Shown here: positions 7,550-19,559 of the stretch, in pieces
Layout of the letters: every line of letters starts with the position of its first letter
Numbering within the stretch: position 1 is the first letter of the stretch
NCBI RefSeq assembly: GCF_026210795.1
Contig: NC_089448.1
Location: 558,001 to 622,000, forward strand
DNA from: Rhizophagus irregularis
Lineage: Eukaryota > Glomeromycota > Glomeromycetes > Glomerales > Glomeraceae
Direction: 5' to 3'
DNA: 64,000 bases
The notes under the pieces: model-generated
The model's input: only the letters and a program-made list of their open reading frames with translations
Told to the model about the DNA's origin: nothing
Databases searched by the model: none
Translations under genes and position numbers: made by a program

Positions 7550-8791
7550 TCAAACCAAAAGGTTCAGGAGTTTTAAGAGTAAAGAACGCGTGTCATTAGT
7601 CTTTTGTTGAGTATTGGGTTTGTTGCGCGAACGAGTCAAGGAACTGAGCGATTTGCCCAAATTCTTCCCTTTACTTTGTTGTGAATAAGGTTTTTTGTCC
7701 TTATTGGACTTTGGAGGAATTTTTTGTTTGGTGGGAGGAGTTGAAATGGTCGGCTTCCAATGATGGCTAAATTCCATACATCTAAGTAGGTGTTCGTGCG
7801 TCTCAAAGTAAGCAATCAACTGTTGTTTCCCATGCACCTTTAAATGAATAAAAGCGTGACCCTTCAATTCATGACTCAATATATGTTCGAAGGATTGTTC
7901 ATTGTGATAACTGAATGCTAACGGATTAGACTTCCAGTCATCCGGAAGAGAAAATTTTACTTGAAAACGTTCCCGAGCCTTACGTTCTCTTAATTTCCAA
8001 TGTCCAGGGTACCAGCGGACAAGACCACCACCCAATTTTTGTTGCCACGTTCTCATAATGAAGTCCGTGTCTACAGTTGGTTTGAGTATCATTTTAGTCC
8101 AAACGGACTGATACTTGTGTTGTATCTTAAAGGATATTTCCAATACTTGGCCCCATAATTTTAGATGTTCCAGGATTGCATCATGTGACCAGGCTGCAGG
8201 TATGTCGTAAATCATTATAGTACGCACTTGACCTTTTTGCGTATTATGTATTACGTTGTTGTTGATAGTCATTTTAGTGATCTTGCCTTTTGTAATTTGT
8301 GATTCTGAAGGTGTTACATTTTTCAGAATCTGAGAACCAATCGGCTTTGATATAGATGTAGATTGTTGATCAACCTTGGATGAACCTTCCTGATTTAGTT
8401 GGGACGCGGTTATATCCAGATCTACATTGTCATCTATGTTCATGGATTCGTCGATCACAAGATTGGCGTCTGCGTCATCTGATACAGGCGCTTTTTGTTT
8501 GCTGACCTTCTTCTCCTTTTTTAACTGCGCCTCAACAGCGTTTTGAACGAGCGAAGGAAAAGCATTTTGGTAACGTGAGCTTAAACTATCCAGCATTTGT
8601 CGAGCTTTGCAGTGGGCTCCTGAGATTATCGCTTGATTTAATGTTCTCGTAAACTGTTTAGTAACTCTTACATTATCCAGTATAGACCGTGCCGTTACTA
8701 TATCACCTTTTGGAATGATATTTTCTGTAGCCTTATAATAATCAGACTCTACTCCACCATTAATTCTTATTATAGATCTTATACATCAATA
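7550..8791 (-). CDS. LINE ORF1-like protein with RRM domain
   Basis: 348 residues from ATG 8596. The frame is open for about 65 more codons upstream to 8791 and reads as coding there (GDIVTARSILDNVRVTKQF), so the real start may be in another exon or lost. An acidic/Ser-rich N-terminal half is followed by an RRM-like fold (residues about 120-165: RTIMIYDIPAAWSHDAILEHL ... WTKMIL), a WYPGHWKLRERKARERF basic stretch and a Lys/Gln-rich tail. This order resembles the RNA-binding ORF1 of fungal LINEs. No endonuclease or RT ORF follows downstream (left), so the copy is incomplete or a domesticated solo ORF. Confidence 0.55.
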
Positions 8792-9470
8792 TACATCAAT
8801 AATCTTTAATAATACAATTGTAGACAATAAATAATATAATATAAAAATAATATAAACAATAATGTAATATAATTATTCTATCGCTACATATGTAAAATTA
8901 ATAATAAAAATAATAATAAAATTGATAAAATAAAGAATATTATCTATATGGCTAATTTAATGTACACTAATGTACACAACCTGCGGTCATAAATCATTAT
9001 GTAATAATAGAAATCGACATGAACACCAATTATATTGGATCGTCATATAAACATCGGATAACGTCGAACATCGGATGTGCATTTTATCACGTAACACAAT
9101 AGTATTTAATATAAAAATGTCTGACAAGATTAATTATAGATTGCTGATCATTTTGTATCACTAAGTGGTGAATCGGCAATTAATGTATTTTATACATTCA
9201 TTTTGTAAGAAAATGCAATTACTTCCTTTTATTTAAATCACATGAACGGCAAATTTTATCATTACATAATGTATTTTTAAAGGAATTTCTCAAAGCAGAT
9301 CAGTGCATCGGAAAAATTATGGCCCGAAAATATATTTTTTTATTGAAACTTCTACTTTTGGTTATTAGTATTCCTTTTAGTAACTCATTCATGAAAGTTT
9401 TCGTATAAAAAACATTTGTCTAGAAAAATAATAATTTTTTTAGTAAAATAAATTTCTAAAATAAAAACAA
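8792..9470. other. Intergenic, AT-rich
   Basis: Promoter region of the Sel1/kinase gene. It has a short direct repeat ATACATCAAT (about 8781-8800) and several hairpin-prone AT stretches. No gene is seen. Confidence 0.5.
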
Positions 9471-12054
9471 ATGGAAACCAAATTTAGTAAATCCAATATC
9501 TCAGTTACTGATATAGTAAACACTGAAAATTGTTCATATTGCAATAAACCCTTTACTGAAGAATTGAGGTGTAAAGAATGTATTGATTCTTTAGAAAAAT
9601 CAGCAGAAAATGGTTTAACTAATACAATGAATAATTTAGCCATATGTTATGAAGATGTAGAAAGAACAGAAAAGAATTTAGAAAAAATCTTTTATTGGTA
9701 TCAAAAAGCAGCAGAAAAAGGTGCTAATGAATCAATGTTTAATTTAGCCATGTGTTATGAAAATGGAGAAGGAACAGAAAAGAATTTAGAAAAAGCCTTT
9801 TATTGGTATCAAAAAGCAGCAGAAAAAGGTTTTACTAATGCAATGCATAATTTAGCCTTATGTTATGTATATGGAGAAGGAACAGAAAAGAATTTAGAAA
9901 AAGCCTTTTATTGGTATCAAAAAGCAGCAGAAAAAGGTGCTAATGAATCAATGAATAATTTAGCCATGTGTTATGTAAATGGAGAAGGAACAGTAAAGAA
10001 TTTAGGAAAAGCCTTTTATTGGTATCAAAAAGCGGCATTAAATGGTTTCACTGATTCAATGAGTAATTTAGCCATGTGTTATGAAAATGGAGAAGGAACA
10101 AAAAAGAATTTTGGAAAAGCCATTTATTGGTATCAAAAAGCAGCAGAAAAAGGTGCTAATGAATCAATGCATAATTTAGCCAGTATATATTATAGTGGAG
10201 AAGGAACAGAAAAGAATTTAGAAAAAGCCTTTTATTGGTGTCAAAAAGCAGCAGAAAAAGGTGCTAATGAATCAATGTTTAATTTAGCCAGTATATATTA
10301 TAGTGGAGAAGGAACAGAAAAGAATTTAGAAAAAGCCTTTTATTGGTTTCAAAAAGCAGCAGAAAAATACCATATTAAAGCAATGAATGATTTAGCCATA
10401 TGTTATTACAATGGAAAAGGAACAGAAAAGAATTTAGAAAAAGCCTTTTATTGGTATCAAAAAGCAGCAGAAAATGGTTTTACTGATTCAATGCATGATT
10501 TAGCCATATGTTATGAAAATGGATTAGGAACAGAAAAGAATTTAGAAAAATCCTTTTATTGGTATCAAAAAGCAGCAGAAAATGGTATCACTGATGCAAT
10601 GAATAATTTAGCCATATATTATGAAAATGGAGAAGGAACAGAAAAGAATTTAGAAAAAGCCTTTTATTGGAGTCAAAAAGCAACAGAAAGTAACAAAATA
10701 GATTTTAAAAATGAGGCTGAATTATGTAATATATGTAACCAGCCATATACTAATTACCAGTGGTGTCAACAATGTAATGCCAAACAATTTCAACATGATT
10801 TTTCAAAGTGGACCAGTAAAAATGAATTTATTGATAAATTTATCCAAGATTCACAACTAAATGCCAAAAATAGTTATGAAATTTTAGAATGGATACCTTA
10901 TAGTAAATTGTCAAATATTAATTATTATGATAAAGGAGGATTTAGTGAAATTCATAAAGCTATCTGGTTAGATGGACCTATTTTTAGTTGGAATTTTGAC
11001 AAACAACAATGGAATAGGCAATTAAGCTATGAGGTTATTCTTAAAACACTTAATAATTCATCAAATTTAAATAGTAAATTTCTGGATGAGGTATATATAT
11101 TATTTATATTTATTAGCAAATTTTTTTTCTTTTACAAAAATTAATTTTGTTTTATTATTTATACAGTGGAAATATCATTATAATTGTCAGAAAAAATCAT
11201 TTTCAAAGTTCATTCAATTTTTTGGATTTACCCAAGATCCAAATAATTCAAATTATATAATAGTAATGAGTTATGCAAAAAAAGGAAGTTTAAGAAAATG
11301 TTTATCTAATATAATTAAATTTAAATGGCAAGAAAAGTTACAATTATTGAAAAAAATTGTATTAGGACTTAAAGTAATTCATGAATCAAATTTAACTCAT
11401 GGTGATTTTCATGATGGTAATATTTTAATATCAGATAATTACAATGAGTTATTTATTATTGATTTAGGATTATGTAAACCTATAAATTTACAAGATTCTG
11501 ATGATAAAGAAATTTATGGAGTTTTACCTTATATGGCACCTGAAACATTAAGAAAAAAACCATATACACCAGCAAGTGATATTTATAGTTTTTCAATGAT
11601 AATGTGGGAATTTACATCAGGTATTCCTCCATTTAATCATGTTGCACATGATCTTCCCCTTATTTTGAGTGTCTGTGAAGGGAAACGCCCTGAAATTGGC
11701 GAAAATACTCCAAAATGTTATATAGATTTAATGAAAAAATGTTGGGATTCAGATTCTTCCAAAAGACCAACCATAACAATGCTTGAAAATATTATATCTG
11801 AATGGATTAGATGTATTAGTGAATATTTTGAATTAAACAGGGATGGAAATTATAAATACGAAGTACCTAATATTGATAATAAATTAAAAGATGATATGTT
11901 GGAATTTATAAAAGCAAACAAAAATTTAGTACAAGAACAAGCAAATGCTTCTATTATACAATCTCATACACAAGCATATTATACAAGTCGCAGGCTTACT
12001 GAAATCTTAATTCAAGAAGATTCTGAATGTTTGGAATGTATAATTAAAATTTAG
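9471..12054 (+). CDS. Sel1-repeat protein kinase (zinc ribbon - 10 Sel1 - zinc ribbon - TKL-like kinase)
   Basis: Two exons, 9471-11090 and 11167-12054. The intron 11091-11166 (GTATATAT...TTATACAG) removes a phase-0 junction and gives 835 residues. The N-terminus has a Cys-x2-Cys pair motif. Ten 36-residue Sel1 repeats (NLAxCYENGEGTEKNLEKAFYWYQKAAEKG) fill about residues 40-405. A second zinc ribbon and the motif KWTS..EFIDKFIQDSQL lead into the kinase: Gly loop GGFSEIHKA, Lys in VILK, HGDFHDGN (Gly replaces Arg of HRD), IDLGL (for DFG), APE and a C-lobe. Catalytic Lys and Asp are present, so it may be active. Sel1 repeats usually scaffold complexes. Their position before the kinase, and their near-identical DNA units, are notable. 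Confidence 0.85.
9594..10690 (+). repeat. 108-bp coding tandem repeats (Sel1)
   Basis: Ten 108-bp units. Long blocks such as GGAACAGAAAAGAATTTAG and AAAGCCTTTTATTGG are unchanged between units, implying recent expansion or homogenisation by unequal exchange. Confidence 0.85.
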
Positions 12055-12636
12055 TAATTCTTTTATTTATTCTTTATTTGTTGGACTATTTGTCAGTTAT
12101 TGTATTTCAATTTTTACTATTGAGAAACTATAAAATAAGAGATCTTAGTATTGTTTTTTTTTAAAAAAAAGGAATTATTATAATAGAAACCAGGCTCATA
12201 AGCTAACTTGCCAGTTTCTCCCTAATGTCTACCTTATTTTTTTCTTTTGATTTTTATCGCTAGTTAATCTAAATAAAGGATCTTATTTTCTGCTACTTTT
12301 TATTTTTGACCTAACACTGTAAAGTTAATTAAATAAAGTGACTGCTTCAGGAGCTTCAATAGTTCCATCCCGTTACCTAGTGTATTATACTTTACGTATA
12401 GGGATGCTTTATTCCAATTTTTAAATTTTACTTTTATAAAGAGGAGTCACATTTTAATAGATTTAACACAAATGCATTAATTTTATTGAAGATTTTACCA
12501 TAAAGAAATTATAAAATTCTCGTTGCAAAAAAAAAAAAATTGGCAATAAACTACTAAAGAAGATCCAATAAATTTGTACATTTATAAAGTGTGATGGAAT
12601 TTTGATAGTTATATAAGCCTAATTATAATTAATACA
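12055..12636. other. Intergenic between convergent genes
   Basis: AT-rich 3' flank shared by the convergent kinase and F-box genes. Several A-runs occur, and AATAAA-like signals are present on both strands. No gene is seen. Confidence 0.4.
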
Positions 12637-14094
12637 TTATATAAGTAAATCCATTGTGCGGTTACATCTAAAATCTTCAATTACTCCATCATTTTTATAT
12701 TTATCAATCAGTTTTTTGTATTCTTTTATATTATAAAGTGAATCGGATGTAATTATGGAAAGTGCAAGGCCTTTCCAATTTCCTAAGAATTCTTCCAATG
12801 CTTCTGAAGAGAATCTAATATGATTAAGAAATCTAATTTCTCTTAACTTAGTCGGAGCTGATTTAATTAATGTATTCAATACTTGTTTTCCTAAAATCAT
12901 TTCATTAGTTTCTAATGTATATATAATTAATAATAATGATTTCAAATTTTGACATACTTTTAGTAATTTTTCAAATTCACTAAAATTCTGCTCTGATGGT
13001 GAAAATATAAGAGATAAATATTCAATTAAAGGACAATTTTCGTGTATTTTACGAATAAGAATGAGAGTATTATATTTGAAGTTTTCGCAAGGAATTCGAA
13101 TTCTAACATTAATATAAGAAATGAAATCTATTGAAATTTTCTTTAAATTTCTTCCGTTATTTTCAATTATAATAAAAGCTGCATTCATGTTGTAATAATC
13201 TATATTAAAAATCTCAAGATCATTATAAACACCCGATTTTAATTGTTCTACATTAAATTCTTTACAATGAATTGTCAATGTTTTCAGTTTATGAAATTTT
13301 GGAAGTACCTTTTGTAACGTGAAATCATGATTCTCAAAGTATATTCTTAAATGATTGATACTATCTGCCTTTTTTTCTAATGCAAGAATAATTTCTTTAT
13401 AAGAATCCATTATAAAAAAATTAAAGCAATAATAATGATCAATAAATTCAAAATGCTTTAAATTCTTCTGAACTTCAATTAATTTAGCAATTCCAAACTT
13501 AACAGTATCACTATAATTAATAATAATGAGTCTCTGTATATGTTGAGAAATATCTGCTAAGCTATAAAAGTAGGATTGATCTGTTGATGATTCACATTCT
13601 AATTCACTGAGCGATTCAAAACGAAGTCTTGCTTCTGGAAAACTAAATATTCTAATTTTAATTTGTTTCATATCCAAATACTTGAATTTTGGGCATTTCT
13701 TAATAATGTGTTCATAAAATTCTTCTTGCAAAGAAATTCGATGATAATAACTATAAATTTTAATAGTAAATATACTTTCTATAATTTTAACATTAATACT
13801 TCTACAAAAAGATAAATAATCAAACAAAAATGATTGGTATGAAACTAACTGTAATCGGAATCCTTGTCTCGTTAAGATTTTTTTAGTTTCATCAGATAAA
13901 TAAGAAGCAATAATTATAAATAAATAATCTTTATTTCTATAATCAATATCATAACACCAAGGATTCCTCCATAAAATTGGAATCACAGTTTCACACCAAA
14001 GTCTATTAACCATTAGACATGAAAAAAGGGATTCCGAATCATCTTGTAATTCTTCAAATATTAAGAAAAGAATATCTTTATTGAGTTTTGACAT
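12637..14094 (-). CDS. F-box protein with leucine-rich C-terminus
   Basis: 485 residues, single exon from ATG 14094. The N-terminal F-box (residues 1-45: MSKLNKDILFLIFEELQDDS...LFSCLMVNRLWCETVIPILW) would bind Skp1 of an SCF ubiquitin ligase. The remainder consists of irregular leucine-rich segments (for example HRLKTLTIHC-like and LKSLLLIIY blocks) that could recruit substrates. It is one of four paralogues in the window and the most diverged. Unlike the other three it lacks the conserved upstream block ACTAGGATAWATTCGG. The substrate is unknown. Confidence 0.8.
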   Translation of the reverse strand: MSKLNKDILFLIFEELQDDSESLFSCLMVNRLWCETVIPILWRNPWCYDIDYRNKDYLFIIIASYLSDETKKILTRQGFRLQLVSYQSFLFDYLSFCRSINVKIIESIFTIKIYSYYHRISLQEEFYEHIIKKCPKFKYLDMKQIKIRIFSFPEARLRFESLSELECESSTDQSYFYSLADISQHIQRLIIINYSDTVKFGIAKLIEVQKNLKHFEFIDHYYCFNFFIMDSYKEIILALEKKADSINHLRIYFENHDFTLQKVLPKFHKLKTLTIHCKEFNVEQLKSGVYNDLEIFNIDYYNMNAAFIIIENNGRNLKKISIDFISYINVRIRIPCENFKYNTLILIRKIHENCPLIEYLSLIFSPSEQNFSEFEKLLKVCQNLKSLLLIIYTLETNEMILGKQVLNTLIKSAPTKLREIRFLNHIRFSSEALEEFLGNWKGLALSIITSDSLYNIKEYKKLIDKYKNDGVIEDFRCNRTMDLLI

Positions 14095-15301
14095 ACTTTA
14101 TTGAATAGGGTATGATTGGTGTGATGGCAAATGTGAAATGTGAAAATGACATGTCATTTTGTTCATTTAAATATGCCAAGACTCAAATAAATGGGATTAC
14201 AGTCATTAGTCTGGAACGACATAATGACATGTGACAATTGTGACATGTCATTGTCAACATTGTGTGGCAATCTTACCTATTTTTTAAACTGGCCTTAAAA
14301 ATTGCAATAAAATGAAAATTTTAAGGATTAAAAATCATTATCCTTTAAAGTGTTGAATTTATTAAAAATATGGTTATTATTTCATTGAAAGTAAATGGTT
14401 GTCAGTTTGTTAATATCGTAAAATATTTTTTTTTTTTGAGATGAGCAAAAAACACTTATATTTCATTATTTACTAATCAATGTTTAGTGTCATTTCACAT
14501 AAATGTACTAGACATTCAATGGTTACAACACGTTTATCAATAGACATTTTCTGACATAAAATTAACAGACTTCATTTTATAAACTTCCTTATCGCACGGC
14601 CATGTACATTAATAGTTTATTTGCGTACAATATTGAATATCAATAGTTTATTCTGCATTAGTCTATGTTGGTTAACGTCACTTCGTTAACCAATATAAAT
14701 ACAACACCGTACAATATCAATAAAATATTTTACCTACATGAAAAATTGTCAACTTTATTTTTATTGTTTCACCAAAATTATTCTTTTTTTATAAATTTTG
14801 TTAGATTTAAACTTTCTAAATAAATATCTTTTTTTTTTAACAATAATTAATTTTCCTAAATTTTTCAGAAGTTATCCTCTAATTCATATCCACTTGATCC
14901 AGTAGATTTTTTAACGTGATTGATCTGTTAGTGGCTGATGTGATTGGTTTATTAACACGCTGCGCTATTAATATTTTTGTAAATAAAAAAGGAGTTATTT
15001 TTGGAAAAAAGGGATGAGGTACAAAGTTAAGAACCACTTTCACATAGCTCATGATTGGCGATTAAATTGGCTAATTTTTTTGGGAAAAATGCTTTCAGAA
15101 AAACAGGATTGCAGGAGTGATGAAAAGCCTTTGATATATCAAGAAAATGATTACAGTAACTAAAGTCACAAAATTCTTATCCTCCCCTCAGGAATAGTTG
15201 TTAACAAGAAAAAATTCGGCCTAGCTCGATATACAATATATTAGATGTAGCAGACGTCTCATTTAACAACACTGCTTATAACAAAGTGCTAAATTTTGAG
15301 A
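14095..15301. other. Intergenic, no gene seen
   Basis: Spacer between divergent F-box genes. It contains a short hairpin GGTTAACG...CGTTAACC (about 14669-14691) and repeated microsatellite-like TGTGACATGTCATT motifs near 14135-14260. No coding signal. Confidence 0.4.
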
Positions 15302-15622
15302 TATGGGATCCGTCCAAAATCCAGAAGGCCGACGGTACAATATCCCGACATTCTAAATCTCGGCACTCAAAATCCTGGCAAAATTTTAATCTCAAAATGT
15401 CATAATCCCAAAATATCATAATCTCGAAACTTTATAATCCCATAACAGATAATGCCGATTTTTCTTTCTTTTTATTAATGAATTTCAAGATTTTTCATTT
15501 CGGTATTTTGAATTTCGAGCTTATGAAATGCCGAGATTATAACATTTCGGTATTTTGATTTTTGGATTTTGAGTGTCGGAATATTGTACCTTCGGAATTC
15601 TGAGCTTCGGGATTTTGTATAT
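15302..15622. mobile_element. MITE-like inverted-repeat element
   Basis: Inverted arms: GGTACAATATCCCGACA at 15334-15350 pairs with TGTCGGAATATTGTACC at 15574-15590, and further pairs of ATCTCG/CGAGAT and CTCAAAATCC/GGATTTTGAG flank them. Internal repeats of a TAATCCCRAAAT motif occur. There is no coding capacity. The outer ends are ill defined and no clear target duplication was found. Confidence 0.55.
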
Positions 15623-15972
15623 ATACCTATATATAATCAAACCCATCAATTAAGTACGGTGTGCCGATAGTGTGCCGATATGTTTAGATATCACATAAAT
15701 GCATGCATTCTGGTTCAAGTAAATAAACTAGATTTTGCAGACTGAAAACAAAACAAACTAACCGATTCACCTCAATTAAATGATTCTAGATTAATTATTC
15801 CATTATTTTTTTTAAGCCTTAAAATATGAATATTCTGTGAACTAACCATAGTTCTTCAATATACTGTGTATAGTACAAATATATTGTTAATAGAATGCAA
15901 GTTCTTCATAAATATACAGCCGCAGCATCATGTGAATCAGTATGCATATCACATTATGTAAGCGATAAAACC

Positions 15973-16055
15973 ACTAGGATATATTCGGTAAATTACAAGG
16001 ATTTTTGGCGAATCAAATATTTGGCGTAATATTTGTTTGTTGTGAAACGTTACTT
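15973..16055 (+). promoter_or_regulatory. Conserved F-box upstream block (copy 1)
   Basis: ACTAGGATATATTCGGTAA (15973-15991), then an AATCAAATATTTGGCGTAATATTTG stretch and ACGTTACTTG. The same order recurs upstream of the other two plus-strand F-box genes at 153-218 bp from the ATG (here 233 bp). It may be a promoter element or simply part of the duplicated unit. Confidence 0.5.
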
Positions 16056-16205
16056 GGTCATTAAATGATCCGGAATTTTATTCCGGCGGTGTTTTATTTG
16101 GAATTTGGTTTTAGTTTTTAAAATATTACGAAAAATTAGAAAAATTTTATAATTTCATATTTATCATATAATAAACCAATTATAAAAATTATTTTTGGTA
16201 AAAGA

Positions 16206-17690
16206 ATGTCAAAACTCAATAAAGATATCCTTTTTTTAATATTTGAAGAATTACAAAATGATTCGAAATCCCTTTTTTCATGTCTAATGGTTAATAGAAT
16301 TTGGTGTGAAACTGTGATTCCAATTTTATGGAGGAATCCTTGGTGTTATGATATTGATTATAGTAATAAAAGTTACTTATTTATAATTATTGCTTCTTAT
16401 TTATCTGATGAAACTAAAAAATTCTTAACGAGACAAGGATTCCAATTACAGTTAGTAGTTTCATACCAATCACTTTTGTTTGATTATTTATCTTTTTGTA
16501 GAAGTCTTAATATAGATTCTATGAATACTATAACTTCTATTGGATCACCTTTAGCTTATAATCAATTTCTTTTACAACAAGAATTTTATAATGTCTTTAT
16601 GAAGAAATTTCCAGAATTGAAGTATTTGGATATGAAATCCATTAAACATCAAATATTTTATTTTCCAGAAGCTAGGATTCGTTTTGAATCACTTACTGAA
16701 TTAAAATGTGATACATCAATAGATTCTTCTTATTTTTATGGATTGGTACAATTATGTCAATATATACAAAGGCTCATCGTTGTTAATTCAGACCCAAATG
16801 ATTATCATGGGATTGCTGAATTAATTGGAATCCAGAAAAATTTAAAATATTTTGAATGGAAAGATGATCATGATTTTTATATTTCTGGATCAGACTCTTA
16901 TGGAGAGATTCTTCTTGCATTAGAAAAAAATGCAAGTACTATCAATCATTTAAATATTTACTTTATGTTTATTAATAACCGTACATTACAAAAAGTACTA
17001 CCAAAACTCCTTAAACTAAAAACGTTAGTAACTAGTTTTGTTAGATTCAATGAAGAACAATTAAAAATGTGTATATATCGTGATCTTGAAGTCTTTAAAA
17101 TAGATTATTACGAATTAAAAGCAGCTTCTATTATAATTGAGAATAGTGGAGGACGTATAAAAAAAATTTTTTTAGAATCATCTTATGAATTTGATGATTT
17201 TATAGATAATTTTAATGATGATTCCCTAAATTTTATTCGTAAAGTTTATGAAAATTGTCTTTCAATTGAATCTTTGTCTCTCGTTTTACCATCATCAAAG
17301 CAACATTTTAATGAAGTTGAAAATTTATTAAAAAAATGTAAAAATTTGAAATCATTATTATTGGCTATATATATGAATGCATACGTTAGACCTGAAGAAA
17401 AACTTCTTTTAGAAAATGGAAAAGAATTATTAAAAATAATTAACAAATCTACACCAACTAATTTAAGAGAAATTAGATTTCTTTATGATGTTAAATTTTC
17501 TTTGGAAACCTTGGAAGAATTTTTTAAAAAATGGAAAGGTCAACATAAACTTTCTATACTTACATGTCAACCTATTTATAGAGAACAAAATTATGTAATA
17601 TTGATTAATAAATATAGAAATAATGGAGTGATTAAAGATTTTAGATATGAATCTTTTGATAACGTAGTAAATATGGACTTTAAAATATGA
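16206..17690 (+). CDS. F-box protein with leucine-rich C-terminus
   Basis: 494 residues, single exon, ATG 16206. The F-box at residues 1-45 is nearly identical to its paralogues. Irregular LRRs follow, with the family signature NSDPNDYHGIAELI around residue 200. About 95 bp of DNA (16733-16826) are identical to the two paralogues at 53.4 and 56.1 kb, while surrounding codons differ, which fits gene conversion. Predicted SCF adaptor; target unknown. Confidence 0.8.
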   Translation: MSKLNKDILFLIFEELQNDSKSLFSCLMVNRIWCETVIPILWRNPWCYDIDYSNKSYLFIIIASYLSDETKKFLTRQGFQLQLVVSYQSLLFDYLSFCRSLNIDSMNTITSIGSPLAYNQFLLQQEFYNVFMKKFPELKYLDMKSIKHQIFYFPEARIRFESLTELKCDTSIDSSYFYGLVQLCQYIQRLIVVNSDPNDYHGIAELIGIQKNLKYFEWKDDHDFYISGSDSYGEILLALEKNASTINHLNIYFMFINNRTLQKVLPKLLKLKTLVTSFVRFNEEQLKMCIYRDLEVFKIDYYELKAASIIIENSGGRIKKIFLESSYEFDDFIDNFNDDSLNFIRKVYENCLSIESLSLVLPSSKQHFNEVENLLKKCKNLKSLLLAIYMNAYVRPEEKLLLENGKELLKIINKSTPTNLREIRFLYDVKFSLETLEEFFKKWKGQHKLSILTCQPIYREQNYVILINKYRNNGVIKDFRYESFDNVVNMDFKI

Positions 17691-18449
17691 ATATTATTAT
17701 GTTTTAACAAAAATTTTGTTTATAAATGTTAGTATTTTATAATTAACTTTGTTGAATTATATATTTTATATCAGGAACAATCAATTTTATATTATTTTTC
17801 ATTTTAGTACATATTTAATAAGGAAATAAATATATTATAATAAATAGAAATGATTAATAGTTTATAAAAGTCTTTCATTACACTTGTGGTTTGTTTTGTA
17901 ATTTAAACATTTCATCTAATTTTAACTTGTGCAACTTATTAATAAAAAGAAAATTCTGAAGGGAAGAGAGGCAATTTCAATTTCTTGTGCAGACAATGAA
18001 TTTTATATGGTATTTAAGAGACAATTTATTTCTAAATCAGAAACTGGGAAATGAATCATCACAAACTCACCAAATCAAGCATTAAAATGTGAGATAAGAC
18101 CAACCTAAATTATTCTGATCAGTATTATTATGAAAATGTGAATTTGGGTTGTCTGTTTCATTTCTGAATTACAGATTAATGTACTCAAATATTTCCAATA
18201 TTTTATTGCAAGAATCCTACCTGAGTGGAAGCAAATTGATCATCAATTTATGAATTTATGAAATGAATCATTAGATAAGTGATGGTAAGTGAACATTTAT
18301 CAATGATGCGGTAGTAGTCATATTTTTTCTACATGGAGCACTCTTATTAAACATAGGGTGAGTAGGTGGCGTAATTTTATCAATTCATTTGTGCGACCTA
18401 ATAAATGATTTATTAAGATATTTTTGTGGTACAAAATTTAAAAAATCTT
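17691..18449. other. Intergenic, no gene seen
   Basis: 3' flank of the F-box gene. AT-rich, without convincing coding potential or repeats. Confidence 0.4.
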
Positions 18450-18610
18450 TACCATAGAACGACTAGAACGTGCCCACAAATTAATCATTTCACTACTCAA
18501 TTTAAGATGACGTCCATCATCTAATTGTAAGCAACCTTGAACATGAAAATCACATTTTTTTGATATTTTCATAAATGTCTCTTTTTGAGCTGATATACTG
18601 TATAATAGTT
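18450..18610 (-). pseudogene. Short decayed coding segment
   Basis: On the minus strand about 47 codons read with balanced composition (FMKISKKCDFHVQGC, then LQLDDGRHLKLSSEMINLW), ending in a stop near 18450. No start codon or family can be assigned. Probably a fragment of a transposon or host gene. Confidence 0.3.
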
Positions 18611-19559
18611 ATTAGGTGGGGGTTAAAATATCATGTTCCATATGAAAAGCATAGTAAAAGTTGTGATAATAATCTATATGACGTAATGCGTCAAAAATAT
18701 CAAACGCAATAATAATTTATCTAAAAATATCAGTATGTTAAAAACAACATGATCCTATTTGGTTGCATAATAATGTTTTAATATCTGTTCAAAGAGTCTA
18801 ATTATATGTTTTATAAGAATTTGAGTTAAAAAAATAAGTTTATTTTCAATTAATTAATGAGAAACATACCCTACTACACATACTAGTACACATAACAGTG
18901 ATAACACATATCACTACATGTACCACTTACACTACACATATCATTAACTTAGGTTCTTAGGTTTCTTTAAAAAAAATTAATATTTATCATAACCATTAAC
19001 GAATTTATTATCAATTGTACTTTTAAAACGTTGTCATAATATTTTTCAAATTAAATTTTTGTTTTTTTTCGTTAGATAAACCACTTTCATATTCATATGC
19101 TGACTGTTTTTGTTTATTCTCATTTTCTTGATATACACAAAGTTGTGTGCTTTTTCTACATTTCGCATTATTTACAAATGCCAGAACTGATTCATGATGA
19201 TCTGTTAAGGATAATTGGTAACAAATTAATCCAATTTGTATTTTACCCCATGCTTCTGGAAACTTATGAGATAGTATTTCTTCTTCAACATTGCCGAAAT
19301 TCTTGACTTCATTGATATTATAAGGAATATTTTAATGCACCATCTCCCTTTTACAGGTTTCTAGAATTGATTAAAACACACCAATGTAATGTAGTCTATT
19401 ATAATAAAAAAAAATAGAATTTTGATTATGAAATCACTAAGCCCAACAGCCAATTCTAGAATTGAAAAAAAATGTGCTTTGAACAGCTAACCTTTCTTTG
19501 GATTTTCATCCAAAGATATGGAGTTTAGAATAAAATTATTCATTTCTTGATTATCTACA
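18611..19559. other. Intergenic, AT-rich
   Basis: Contains a run of ACACATA/CACTACA simple motifs at 18870-18950. Nothing else recognised. Confidence 0.4.
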
